The notes: a model not told the origin generated them from the sequence alone. A stretch of DNA of 64,000 bases from Anoplopoma fimbria (GCF_027596085.1 NC_072467.1:8857476-8921475), one strand, 5' to 3'. Counted from the first letter of the stretch, positions 39,599 through 50,376 are shown. Numbers and translations are program-made.

Positions 39599-40399
39599 CA
39601 CACATCCCCTAACAAACTGTTGTGCCCATCAATGAAACACTCCTGCAGACCGGCTGACAACAAAACTGTGCAACTACTCACGTCAGCAATCAGTCGATTT
39701 GGATTTGCAGGGGAATATCTCTGCACAAACCCGCTGCTGATTTCAATAAGTAACTCAGCTGTGATTTATAGACTTAATCCCCTACAGGCAGCGTGTACAG
39801 CCAGCTCTAATGAAACACATTGGTTTGGATGTGATCTGAAGAGTCCAGATAGCTGCACCATGTGGGAAAGAACATATGGATCATTGAGCTCCTCTCCAAC
39901 ATTCCTGAACAATCTGGACGGGACATTGAGCGTTTAAGCACCACAAGGACTCACCAGTTGCACTGCGGAGGCATCCAGCTGCTTGTTCCCAGCGGGATAA
40001 GCATCCTATCTGTCCTCTGGAAAAACAGGAAGAGACCCTTTTGCACATTGCTACTGTGAGTTCATGTTTTGTAACTTTATCAGTTGGAGGATTACATGAT
40101 CTAATTTAAACTTTGAGAGCTCTGGTGGTTTGTTGTACCAAAACACAACTTTGTTACTGCATTGCATCTTATTGCAGCTCCTCAATTACATAAATGATAA
40201 CTAATGTAACTCATTCCCCTGTGACTCATTCAGTCCATGAGCAAAAGAAGCCTTTTGTATTAGCGATACAGTTTGAAGCGCATTTCTTGTGGGATCATCT
40301 GAGAAGATGTCATCAGCTCCACTTGCAACCATGGTACCCTTCTTTAGTTACTCAGCATACTGCAGAGTTTAAGTGATTAGCTACCATTAGAGCATTTTA

Positions 40400-40462
40400 T
40401 AGAAGAGGACAGGAGAGGAGAGAAGAGGACAGTTTAGAGCAGAGGAAGGAGAAGAGAGGAGG
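40400..40462 (+). repeat. purine tract with AGAGGACAG units
   Basis: Nearly all A/G; AGAGGACAG occurs twice, with GGAGAGGAG-type variants. Confidence 0.8.
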
Positions 40463-40806
40463 ATTACAGTGGTAGTTACGCCATGAGGCATTGTATTTCA
40501 GACAACATTCATCATGCTATCAGCTTCCTTATTATGAGGACTCAGTGTGGGCACATGTGGCATGCTGGCCATACACTGCCCTGAGCCGTAAAAGCTTATG
40601 TCCCTTTTTCTATTTTCAGATGAACAAATGCCTCTCTATCTCTCAGTAAATCAGGAGGATATGTTCTTGTATGTAAGGTTATCAGGGGCACAGTGGCTGG
40701 CTAGTACTGCAAGTGTGTTCAACACATGTGGTTAAGCTTCAAAAAATGATAAATCACAAATCCATCATGCTTTAGCAAGCTTGCCCATTCATTTTTTCTG
40801 CAGATT

Positions 40807-40818
40807 CCAGCAGGTGTC
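40807..40818 (+). promoter_or_regulatory. CTCF-like site
   Basis: CCAGCAGGTGTC matches CCASYAGRKGGC at 11 of 12 positions. Confidence 0.3.
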
Positions 40819-42384
40819 ACTCTAACCTGTGAGCTCCAATACAGACATGTGAGCTGCAAACACCATCCAAACCTGACTGGGGACTGTTTGGGTCTGCAAG
40901 AGGTAGGGTCAGTCACTGCTCTGCCTTCACCGTGGGTGAGTTCACTAGAGGTTCAACCCTGCCCAGCAGAGTGCTGAACCCATGGCCTCAGGGAAAGGAA
41001 ATGTTTTCTCCTCGCTGCTAAAAAAAACACCCCTACCTCTTCTGATTGTGTGCTAAACTGCTTTACCTCAGCATTCGATCATTAATTAATTATTTCGTGG
41101 CTTTTGTGTGTGGACCGTGAGAGCATTCATCTCAAGGAAATAGAAAAGGAGAGACATTCTTTCTTGTTAAAACAAGCAAGGCTTTTTGATTTCCCAGGGC
41201 ATGCACTACTTGTGCTGTTCAGCATGTCAGACAGGAAAGAAACGGTAGCGCATTGGCCTACAGCACTTGAGAAACCACTGACAGGCTGTGTTTCAAGGAC
41301 ACAACTTTTAGTTTGTTTTGCTGAGGAGTGAAGTTGAAAGTGTGGGCGTAATTCTCTATTTGTATCAGGATTTCGACTTCTCTGAACCCTGTCATTTCTA
41401 ATCTTGGGGGCACAGCTGCTTTCATACCCAGTGGTTTCATGCAACACAAGCTCAGATGCACATCTCCAGGGCTCTATGCCATGTAAATCTTCATTTATAT
41501 TGATAGCAGGTTACCTAACTGCCAAAGCAGCTGCAGCTTCACAAACAGACAGGAATTTACATGTTCTGGACACAGTTTCTCTTTCTGTGCATGCACATGT
41601 GTGCCTGTGTACGCAATATGTGTCCATGTGAATATGCACACATAATAACAGTGCAAAGGGGAAATAAAAACAGCACCTTCAGCAATGGCGTAAGTTGGAT
41701 CAAAAGCACTCACTCTGCTCACAGCGTCTTGCCAACTGAAGGAAAAGTGCTACATCTTAAGTGGTTAATGTTGGTCCCACAGTGGACGAGCTGAAACCTG
41801 GTGGGTCTTTTTAAGGTACACCGTACTTGGCAGGCACTCTGCTTGCAAATAAGGTTTATTTGTAGCACTAAACCGTGCTCAGAGAGGAAGAACGAGCATA
41901 GGAGGGGTTGCCTTTGCTCTTTCCTTTGCTCAGTTGTGTGATCACTCATGCAATGCTGGGTAACATGTGAATTAAACTAGAAAGAGAGAGTTGAAAATGA
42001 GTTAACTTTTGGGAAGAGTATGTGTTGGTTTTGGTCAGTCCATACCTAAACTTCAGACTTGAAGCCCTTAATAACTCCCCTTTGTCTGACATTTGAAACC
42101 CCCTGCTGGCATACAGGATCAATTTCATTTGCAGGGGTCGAAGCCAGATAGGTAAAATAAGGTTAAACCAACACAGCGTGTGCACAGTGAATACATATTG
42201 TGCACTGGGACAGAGGCCCAGAAGCGGCACAGATGGCATGTCCATTTGTGTTGTCGGCACTTTTTTGCTGGCTCGTGTTTAATTGGTTGGACAAAGGCTG
42301 TAATGGGACAGTGAGGTTATGTTCTTTGGGTCCCATCTCACAGCAGTAATGAATTTCAAGTGGGATATTTTGGACATTCAATAG

Positions 42385-42510
42385 CTTAATGGAGTACTCC
42401 AGCGATTTGGTTTTGCTCTTCAATAAAGTGTTGCGTGAGACAGGTTTTGAAAAAGAAGGCAGAGGCCAAGAAATCCCATAATGCAACACAACCACGTTGT
42501 ATATTAGACC
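42385..42510. repeat. possible fish interspersed repeat
   Basis: The segment with TGGAGTACTCCAGCGATTTG and TCTTCAATAAAGTG resembles a fish interspersed repeat with the phrase 'actccagcgattt'. Class and borders are uncertain. Confidence 0.35.
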
Positions 42511-44968
42511 TCCCCTGCCCTATGAATGCCTTCAAGTGGATGATTAATTGATTGATGTGTAACAATCTAATTTAATTTTAAAGACACCAGTAATTTACAA
42601 TGTGTTATTGTCATTGACAACAGCAACATCATCATGTTATAATGACGTTACATTTTGTCATGAAGTTGCACTATTTTGACAAGCAAAAGGTAGTTAAACT
42701 GTGTTTGTCTGGTCTACCAGCATCAGTGATGTGATTTAAACAGCATCAGACCTGCAGTGCCCATTAAAATCCAACTCTGACCATCGAAAAAGCAGCAACC
42801 ACCTTTTGCCAGTCTTGCTTGTTTTTTTGTCAGTGAGCTCAAGGCCGAAGTTATTTACTTTCCAGAAATATGAGACATGAAATACATTTTGAAATCGATT
42901 ACAGCCTCAATAATGGAGGAAACACTACATGGACTGCACATAGATGGCATCTGGATGCAAAAGAAGGAAATCAGGATGTAAAAAACTCAGAAAGAGCTCT
43001 TTGTACTTGATGTGTCAACATTTTGAAGGATGACTCTGTAATGATTATGATGACTCAGCTATTATATTTGAAGTGTGTTAGTCATAGTGTGTGCCATATC
43101 TAAGAAGCAAACCTTTCACTACATGAAATGAAGACAGTAATTGTTACTTTCTTCAACAGGCCACATCCCTTTGGACTCTGTTACAACACTGATTTGTCTC
43201 ATGCAGATTAGTTGATTGGTTTCCAAGGCAACCAGTCTATCATTTGTTCCAGTATTTATGTCTGAAGCTTGGTAGAGCTCTCACCGCTCCCCTCCACCGT
43301 GACCAAGGAGGCCTTGTCCGTGCCCTTCTAAGTATCATTGTGACAACGCTAAACCTCTCAGGAACATCCAAAGACCATTGCAGGCTGAGCAGCAGAAAAA
43401 TAAAAAGCAGCACAGAGAGTCACAAGACAGGACGTTGCAACACAAGAAGGACGTTTTGAGAAGCATATTGCTGAACACTCAAAATATATAAAAAGAGAGA
43501 GAAGCTATTCTGTGTGCTCTAGATTTTACAAGGCATGACAAATTGCTTGATAGTTGAAAACAGAACTGCAAGCATTGGTGCGTGTGAAGCATATGGGATA
43601 ATCATTTACAGCTTTGGGTTGTAATTCAAGCGGCTTGTTTGTTGTTAAAGAAATACCGTAGCTCAATCAAAAAGGTACTCAATGCCAAAATCACTGTCAG
43701 ACAAATCTAAATGCTGTTTACTCTGCTGAGATGCATCGTAAACCACCAGTCTCACAGGCAGAAAAAAACATTTCACTCGAACATTACAACAAAAACCACA
43801 AAACGGCTTTTGCACAAAAGAAAACACAGCTTTTGTGTAGGAGAGGTGTCAGTCATTTAACAACTCAGACAGGAATGTTTTTATTGTCAAAGTTTTAGTT
43901 CCTCTTTTGTTTATCAGGTGTTTTAGGTGGAGCCTCTGGCAAATATGTGGGTACCTTTAACTGAATTCATTATGTTGCCTTATTGCCTTATAGTGTTTAA
44001 GTCTTGTAATGCTAAAACTGAGACATGCTCATGACCCCGGTAACACAACAACTCAACCATTATTTAACATGCAAGAATACAAGGCTGATAACATGCAGAC
44101 ATCAATAAAAGTTTTTTAAAGTTTCGATTTTAGGGCTCCATTGTTTGTGGGTGGATGTTTTATGACCTACAGTAATTACCTCTGAAAATCATTAACCTAT
44201 AAATGTTACCCATGCATGCCATTTTTAGATGTTACACATAAAAAACAGATTGGTTGGGCCATGTACCAAACAGGAATTTCTAGGTTGTTATTTAGCCATC
44301 TTTTTTTTCCCTTTCAACTAACTGGGTAAAAGTGATTTTTCCATGGAAATGTCAATTTAGAAGTCAATGATGTCGTCCATGTCAGCGAACCAAGAAACAA
44401 CCCCTGATTCTATAATGTATGAGGTAATAATTAACCTTGCGGGACTAACTAGTGGGGTACAGCAGTTAGGGGTCTGATCAACAAAGAGGCTATTTCGGGG
44501 CTATACAAGAGGTTAGAGGTCAGTAACAACTGAGCATGTTTTCCACAAACGCAGGAGGGGCAGGACGAAAACACAAGATGTTTGGGTTCTTTGACTTCCC
44601 TTAAAGCGAATTTGAAAAGGGAGTACACATGCAGTCCAAATAAACATAATGAGAGATGTGAAGAGATATTTATTTATAAAGGACCACCTAGGTAACTCAC
44701 TTTTGGATATTAGATACATCTGAACAAGTCCGAGGCAATGGGAGATAATGAAAGAGTGGTGACCAACAGTATATGAAGCTCAAGTACAGTAGAGGCAATT
44801 GCTGTGTAATAATAGAGCTGGAATATTTATCTTTATATTATGTTTGAAGTCTCATGAAAGTTCAAGCAGCTTATTGTGTACCCTAGACACAACCACACAC
44901 TTACCAGACTAGGCTTCTGTTTAACCTTTGGCCATATGGTAAAGGGTGTGCGTCCTCTAATTCTGAAG

Positions 44969-45284
44969 CAGAGCCGGCCTGTGGATTAGGCAGTATAGGT
45001 GATATCCATCCACATGGGCACCCTGAATGAGGAATGAAAATAAATGTCTAATTTACAACTTTTTTAAAAAGTTACAATTTAAAAATTGTAATAATATAAT
45101 TCTAATACTTGTTTTGAAATATTAAATAAATTAAAAAAAACACAACAACATTACTGTGTAACCTAATAAATAGGCTCTATTTTCTTGGTTGCCTGCAGCA
45201 TCACCCTGGCTCATCATGGCTGTTATGCAAGGGGCACCAGCTAAAATCTTGCCAAGGGCGCCAAATTGCTCAGGGCCATCTCTG
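44969..45284. mobile_element. hAT-like non-autonomous DNA transposon (MITE)
   Basis: The left end CAGAGCCGGCC and the inverted right end (CAGAGATGGCC) agree at 9 of 11 bases. Flanks TTCTGAAG (44961-44968) and CTCTGCAG (45285-45292) agree at 6 of 8, fitting a decayed 8-bp target duplication of the hAT superfamily. Inner motifs GGCAGTATAGG and GGGCGCCAAATTGC resemble a fish repeat seen widely. The AT-rich interior has no ORF. Confidence 0.65.
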
Positions 45285-45747
45285 CTCTGCAGGCTGCACG
45301 CCATCCTGTGTCAACACAAACAGGATCATCCAAAACTCAGCAGAAGCCACTAGTGAGTAAATAGACTCTGTAAATCTCTATAATTACAGTGGTTTAAATT
45401 CTATCTGCCATGTACGTTCCATATCTTTAGTACCTAATAACAGTTTATAGTCAATTAAAACCTTAGCACTGAATGTGTAAAATGTGCAGATTATTTATTT
45501 TTTTGGTGTATGGTGCTGATAAGTTGCACAAGGCTGTCTTTTTTTCCCAACAATATAATAATAAATATGTAACTTTATTAACCTTTAGTTGATAGAAAAT
45601 CCTCAAATTTTCTGTATTATTCCAGCTATAGCTCACTAGAATTTACATTTATTCTCCCACTGCTCATAATCATTAATCTACCTGATTTATTGTTGATTGG
45701 GACATATTTACATGCACCATATCAACCTGTTTGTTATTGTCACTCAC

Positions 45748-45762
45748 TGGGATTTGTAGTTC
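45748..45762 (-). promoter_or_regulatory. ZNF143/THAP11-like motif
   Basis: TGGGATTTGTAGTTC is the reverse complement of GAACTACAAATCCCA, close to the SBS core ACTACAAYTCCCA. This motif usually marks promoters; none is visible here. Confidence 0.3.
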
Positions 45763-47955
45763 TGGCCTGTGACTCATATTTGTCCTACATGGTGAACTTG
45801 GGGGAAGGGAGTTGCATTAATCCTACGTAATTGCTGCTGACCATCTGTCTGTCTGTCAGTCTGTTTGCTTAACATATCATCATCATCATCTGTTGGTCTG
45901 TCACACACAATGTCTTCAACAGCCCTGACTGGATTTGAATGAAACTTCAGGGAACAATTGCTATGTTCTGACATTTTCAAAAAACCCAAAAACAATAGGC
46001 CCAAGTGGGTTGTCATAGCATTGGTTTCATTACCTGTTGCACTTGTTGACTATATCATTCATCTCCGTAACGGTAACAGTTTAGAGTTAAAAACTTATTT
46101 TGTTCAGATACAGGCGGTCCGTTCAGGAAAGCAACATAGGTCATAAATATTTTATAGAAGTCCCCTGTTTCACATAGAACACTTGTCAGGAAGTGAAAGG
46201 TGAAATCTAATATTTAAGTTATTTCCCAAACAGTTCAGAACTACATCCTAGTTGAGAGTTAAAACAGTATTGCAATGCAATGAATGATTGTTACAAATAA
46301 ATTGCTTAAATAATATGATAAAACAGTGTAAAGCTGTTTGAGAATCCTTACAATTAACCCTGCAGGGGTAATATTATTGGTAGGAATGATTGGTAAATTT
46401 AAAACATGACCATAGATCTTCAAAACGATGGATTCAAAAGCTTGGATTTTAGGAAACTAAGGAGAAGGGGGGAAGGATATGTCTCACTGCTCCATTGTGC
46501 CCTTTTTATAATTGGACTAAAAGGCCTAAGGGAGGCACAATAGCTGCAACATTTATTTGGCCATACCACGACACACAATAAATCAGATGTTTCTGATCTG
46601 AAATATTTGTATCAATCTTCTACTTCTGGGTTTTCAAACGTGCTGAATTTCCTGAGGAGGGCCAGGAAGTGTTTAAATGCCTTTATGACACACACACACT
46701 TCTTGCAAGTTAGACTGGCACCTGCTCTTACTCTGCTGTAAAACCAGCAATAAAGAAGCACAAGTTAGCATTTTTCCTTATGGCCTAAATCCACAGTACA
46801 GCCCTGCACAACTTGTTGGTCTGTTTATGTTTTATACTCAATGCAACTACAAAAAAAATGAGGGAAGATTCAAACCTATAAAATCCTAATAATGAACCTA
46901 TAAAAGATTTAGAATAATACTATTTAAAGGAACTGTGCCATGCATTAATGCAGTTTGGGAATAATGAAGGACCTAAACATATTGTTTTGTTATATTATTC
47001 TGTATATCAAGTATCTTCTCAGCATATACTTAGTATTGAGCAGTTCACCACAACATGGTAAGCAGTTTGTCCCTGTAGGAACATGCTCATGGCTTTTGTT
47101 GAGGAAGTAGCATAAATAAACAATGCACTGTTGATGGCAGCGTTGCATTACTTGGGTGTTTTAAGGCCAAACACATACAGGTCTGCACACCCTGTGGGCC
47201 TCTAAGACCTGATTTTATGTCCTGTCCTACAGTTACATCACCACTCAAACCTGCAGTGGTCAGTTCTATGTGATGTGTGTGCAGGCTGAAGGCCCTGTGA
47301 CATACTTAAACTGAATGAGTAATTGCATAACTCGTTGCAAAGCTGGATGGCTTAGAACATGCACATCATCTGCTGAAGTTAGAGCATCCCTGATTGTTTT
47401 TTCCCAGCGAGACAATGCATCTTTGTGATTAAATATATGATTATTTTGTCCAACAACGGCGAGATCAGAGCACTTCTACTGAGACATATATAGCTTTTAA
47501 GTTTAATTCCGACCTAGTGCACTTTGATAGGCTATAGGGTGAAACAGCTCTGCTCTAATGCTCTGCTGTATTAGCAACCTCCCACGTGTCTAAATCGACA
47601 TGTTTAATTTAGAGGTTTGGTGCGCATATTGCTGCGAGTGCATTTTGGGGTCGCTGGTAAATGACAGATTACTCACATTTGTGTGAGCCTATGTAATCCG
47701 ATTCCGCTCCAGTTCATTCTGTGCAGACCTCATGTCGTCATACTGTAGCCTACTGTAGGAGCGCTTCAGCTTCGCGCAGGCATGACTAAACACCCGCAGA
47801 ATCATCGAACCCAGATGCACTTTGCACGGCTGTGGATAATACCGACAGCTGTAACAGAGTCACATCATGTCCAAATAATTATATCATGTAACAGTAAGTA
47901 GCCTGTTTACTTGATTTCTATTCCTTTTTTTCTTAAACTACCATTATCATAAATT

Positions 47956-48003
47956 ATATTATTATTATTATTATTACTCATTTATTTTGTAATAGTAGTA
48001 GTA
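47956..48003 (+). repeat. (ATT)n and (TAG)n tracts
   Basis: About seven ATT units, then TAGTAGTAG a few bases later. Confidence 0.88.
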
Positions 48004-48162
48004 TTACGTTACATTATTTATTTTTTTCAATCTATACTACACATCCAACTCGAAATATAAGCAATAATATTTCACAATACACAATCAAAAAGGAGCAGGG
48101 AGAAAAAAACAACAACTACAAAATGAATAATTAGCTTAATATACAGTGTAATAAGTAAAAGT

Positions 48163-48206
48163 ATTCAATTCAATATATTTTGTATAGCCCAAAATCACAA
48201 ATTACA
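48163..48206 (+). repeat. fragment of abundant fish interspersed repeat
   Basis: TTCAATTCAATATATTTTG followed by TATAGCCCAAAATCACAAAT is a motif I associate with a high-copy teleost interspersed repeat. Class not assigned. Only about 44 bp is clear, just upstream of the LINE-type tail. Confidence 0.45.
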
Positions 48207-48229
48207 AAAAACATGCTAGGTCTATTTTG

Positions 48230-48370
48230 TAATTTTATTTATTTTAAATCTACTTTTATTACATTTTAATATTTCATGTTCCTTTTTCTTTTATTTTAAA
48301 TGTTGTTCTAATATATTTTATTAACCTTAGTGTACGTGAATTACTTTGAACTGCCTTTGTGTTTAAAAGG

Positions 48371-48408
<38 letters not shown>
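48230..48408 (+). mobile_element. LINE/L2-type 3' tail with poly(A)
   Basis: The AT-rich run ending in ACTTTGAACTGCCTTTGTG and TTTAAAAGGTGTT resembles the shared 3' tail of L2-like fish LINEs and the SINEs that borrow it. It is followed by 34 consecutive A at 48375-48408. Read as the 3' end of a + strand retroelement insertion. The 5' part is not recognisable. Family assignment is from memory. Confidence 0.5.
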
Positions 48409-48410
<2 letters not shown>

Positions 48411-48444
48411 TAAATAAACTCTTAAATATACTCTCTTTTTATCT

Positions 48445-48455
48445 CCCCCCCCCCC
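48445..48455 (+). repeat. poly(C) tract
   Basis: Eleven C in a row between AT-rich stretches, upstream of the minisatellite. Confidence 0.9.
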
Positions 48456-48528
48456 TTCTTACAGGCTACAAATTGTTATTTATATATTACTGCTATTATT
48501 TTTGTTTTGTTTATATTTCTGTAAATAA

Positions 48529-48658
48529 GTCTTATGGTAAAGATGATGATATGAGTCTTATGGTAAAGATGATGATATGATTCTTATGGTAAAGATGATG
48601 ACATGAGTCTTATGGTAAAGATGATGACATGATTCTTATGGTAAACATGATGACATGA
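48529..48658 (+). repeat. 26-bp minisatellite, five copies
   Basis: Five head-to-tail 26-bp units start at 48529, 48555, 48581, 48607 and 48633. Each starts KTCTTATGGTAAA and ends in GATGA-YATGA-type sequence. Units differ by few bases: G/T at position 1, T/C near the end, and one A-to-G-class change to C in unit 5. A partial sixth unit (TTCTT) follows. The array ends about 40-60 bp before the CpG-rich hipk2 promoter block. The unit length is not a multiple of three, so it is not coding. Confidence 0.95.
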
Positions 48659-48966
48659 TTCTTCTCGTAGTATTTATTTATTTGTTTTGGAGTGATGCGT
48701 CTCCTCTCCGCCTCCATCGACCCGCTCGTCGCTCGACTCGCTCACTGTACACCAAACTCGCTGCGCTCTGACCACTGCAACTTTTGCAGAGACTCCTCAC
48801 TCCACAGACATGTCGCACAATAGCTGAAGTAAACCTGTCACCGCGGCTCATCATTTGAGCCTCCACAAACACACCCGCAGGTGGGATTTGGATTTTTTTT
48901 TTGCACAGCCTCTCCTCTGGTCGCTCCCACCACCCCCCCATCGCATCGCATCGGGACCTACGTTTG

Positions 48967-48999
48967 AAAAAAAAAAAAAAAAAAAAGAAGAAGAAAAAA
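48967..48999 (+). repeat. poly(A) with (AAG) extension in hipk2 leader/promoter
   Basis: A run of about 20 A, then three AAG units and more A, within the CpG-rich promoter block. Poly(dA) tracts of this kind disfavour nucleosomes, which suits a promoter. Length is likely polymorphic. Confidence 0.9.
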
Positions 49000-49086
49000 C
49001 GCCTGGATATGAATTATGAGCATTTTCCTCACTAATGAACTGGGCCAGTAATGCAGGAGACCGCCGCGACTCTCTCATCACTGTTT

Positions 49087-49098
49087 CAAGATGGCAGA
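49087..49098 (+). promoter_or_regulatory. YY1 / TISU-like element
   Basis: CAAGATGGCAGA matches the core of the YY1 and TISU consensus (SAASATGGCGGC) except for the last bases. TISU elements act both as a YY1-bound promoter element close to the transcription start and as an initiator for very short leaders. Here the ATG opens only a five-codon ORF, so a promoter role is more likely than a protein start. Confidence 0.4.
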
Positions 49099-49167
49099 TT
49101 TTCACTGAGTTTTGAACAGAAATCTCGCTTTATTTTTTTGCCATGAATAACAGAAACCCTTGCACCG

Positions 49168-49186
49168 ATGGCCCCTGTATACGAAG
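49168..49186 (+). CDS. hipk2: hipk2 first coding exon (N-terminal MAPVYE + split Gly codon)
   Basis: ATG at 49168 is followed by codons for Ala, Pro, Val, Tyr, Glu and the first base of a Gly codon, then a consensus donor GTAAGA at 49187 (phase 1 intron). MAPVYEG is, as I recall it, the conserved start of vertebrate HIPK2, a nuclear Ser/Thr/Tyr kinase that phosphorylates p53, CtBP and homeodomain partners. Residue 8 of HIPK2 is Met-Ala-Ser, the point where the HIPK1 and HIPK3 proteins begin, so this exon adds only a short isoform-type leader. The start context is moderate: C at -3, G at +4. The kinase domain and all other exons are outside the window. Only seven residues are matched, but the ATG, donor, phase, CpG-rich setting and long following intron agree. 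Alternative: a chance match inside another gene's promoter. Confidence 0.7.
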
Positions 49187-49192
49187 GTAAGA
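49187..49192 (+). other. hipk2: 5' splice donor of hipk2 intron 1
   Basis: GAAG|GTAAGA matches the donor consensus closely (AG|GTRAGT, last base differs). It interrupts codon 7 after its first base. It is followed by an unbroken non-coding stretch to the window end, as expected for the long first intron of HIPK2 genes. Confidence 0.7.
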
Positions 49193-49866
49193 TGCTTTTT
49201 TCTCCCCCCCCCTTTCCTCCTGTGCGGAGCTCTGTCACTGAGCCTACTGTATCAATTGTGATACGATTGAATTGCGGGTGATACGGAAAGAGATGCGTTG
49301 CACCTTCTCCTCTTTCTGTACAACACATTAAACATAGGCTATTTAAATCATATGATCTAAAGCAGAAGTAGGCTGTCAGATTGCCATCAGCTCTGTGCAT
49401 TGGTGCTGCTGGTCCCAGTTAAAGAGTAAATACTCAGTCAGATTGAGCTGCCAGTCTGAGCTGTGTCCGTTAAAATAGCGCTGATAAAGCAGCAAACCCT
49501 CCTGAATGAGGTCAAAGACAAACGTATGTTTCACATACAACCTGGTCTACATGTTGTAAATGTTGTGTTTTGTCCTCGTGTTTGTTCCTGGTACAAATAA
49601 TCGCTCTGCTTAAAGAAGGAATTAAAGAAGGTCGGCGGAGACCGATCTAATCGCTCTCCTTCTCCTATGTACAATTATTTCACACCAGTCTTAACACCGA
49701 CAGACTTTAGATCATCCAGTGCCTCTATGAATTCATTCAAATGTTTTTTTATTTTCCTCTCCGGAAACCAAAGGCAAGCTTATAAACATCGTACATTCGC
49801 TATCGCTGCAGCATTGTATAGCTGTGACTAATCCAATTGAGAGAATGCTACCGCATGCTTCTCTCA

Positions 49867-49887
49867 TTTTTTTTTTTTTTTTTTTTT
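49867..49887 (+). repeat. poly(T) tract
   Basis: 21 T in a row; could be the poly(A) tail of a minus-strand retroposon, but no element body is recognisable beside it. Confidence 0.9.
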
Positions 49888-50376
49888 GCTGTCAGACAGG
49901 TTTTTCTTTTTTAATCTAAGAGAGTTATTCACAGATAAACAAATGTGTTTGCTTTGCAATGTCGTTGCAAGGTGGGTTATAAATGTTAAACAGTGCAAGC
50001 GCCCATTATGATCATTGCAGGATCGGGGGGTCTGAAGGTATGGTAAAACTGCAACTACACTAATAATATCAATAGATTAAATACTATGATTAATCAGAGG
50101 CGTTATTATAAAACGATTTTATGTCATTTATGTGAGATTTTGCCTTGATTTCTCTGTAGTAATGTACTAAGTTACTGTAGCCTGTAGAGATGCTTTTCTG
50201 TCACACAATAAGGCAGATCACCTTTAACAGTATTTCCAAAGGAAGCAGAGGTTTAAATGCTGATCAGGAGCTTATGCAAATTGAATTGCAGCACAAAGCA
50301 AATGATGACCCTTGATGTTTCCAATATTTATTTTTCGAGCAGCCTCATGTTTGATATCTTCTTGTCTTCTCAATAG

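Larger units (their letters stand above)
31691..44968. other. non-coding, upstream region part 4
   Basis: No gene recognised. Carries the CRE pair, compound CA repeat, candidate blocks at 35.5-36.9 kb and CTCF-like 40807. The minus-strand ORF 36472-36954 is judged non-coding. Confidence 0.55.
45293..48162. other. non-coding, upstream region part 5
   Basis: AT-rich sequence between the hAT-like element and the promoter-proximal repeats; only a ZNF143-like motif and GTCT/CAT short repeats (45845-45890) noted. Confidence 0.55.
48690..49167 (+). promoter_or_regulatory. hipk2: hipk2 promoter and 5' leader region
   Basis: This block has clearly more CpG than its flanks: repeated CG around 48718-48772, more at 48811-48845, 48943-48953 and 49063-49068. 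The flanks are AT-rich. There is no TATA box at a sensible place, which fits a CpG-type promoter with dispersed starts. It contains a T10 run (48893-48902), a C-rich stretch near 48926-48939 and an A-rich run followed by AAG triplets (48967-48999). A YY1/TISU-like element lies at 49087-49098. The transcription start cannot be fixed from sequence. YY1 sites usually lie just downstream of the start, which would favour about 49060-49085, but earlier starts are possible. A pyrimidine tract ending in CAG at 49151-49153 could also act as a splice acceptor, giving an extra upstream leader exon. Confidence 0.6.
49009..49186 (+). other. cluster of interlocking upstream ORFs before the hipk2 ATG
   Basis: Read directly: uORF1 49009-49035 (8 codons), uORF2 49016-49051 (11), uORF3 49035-49115 (26), uORF4 49051-49146 (31), uORF5 49091-49108 (MADFH), uORF6 from 49143, running out of frame over the main ATG and through the donor. 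The uORF1 stop and uORF3 start share TAATG; the uORF2 stop and uORF4 start share TAATG; the uORF4 stop and uORF6 start share ATGA. uORF5 has the best start context (A at -3, G at +4). An earlier ATG at 48810 gives MSHNS then stop. If the leader includes this region, scanning ribosomes would be strongly filtered before reaching the kinase start. Which ATGs are in the mRNA depends on the unmapped start site. Confidence 0.5.

Noticed and set aside
1..48162. tbxas1 or other HIPK2-neighbour exons
   Set aside because: I looked for P450-type and other familiar motifs by eye and saw none. A translated search would be needed to exclude short exons.
48529..48658. CRISPR-like array
   Set aside because: Units are contiguous with no spacers and the genome is vertebrate; it is a minisatellite.
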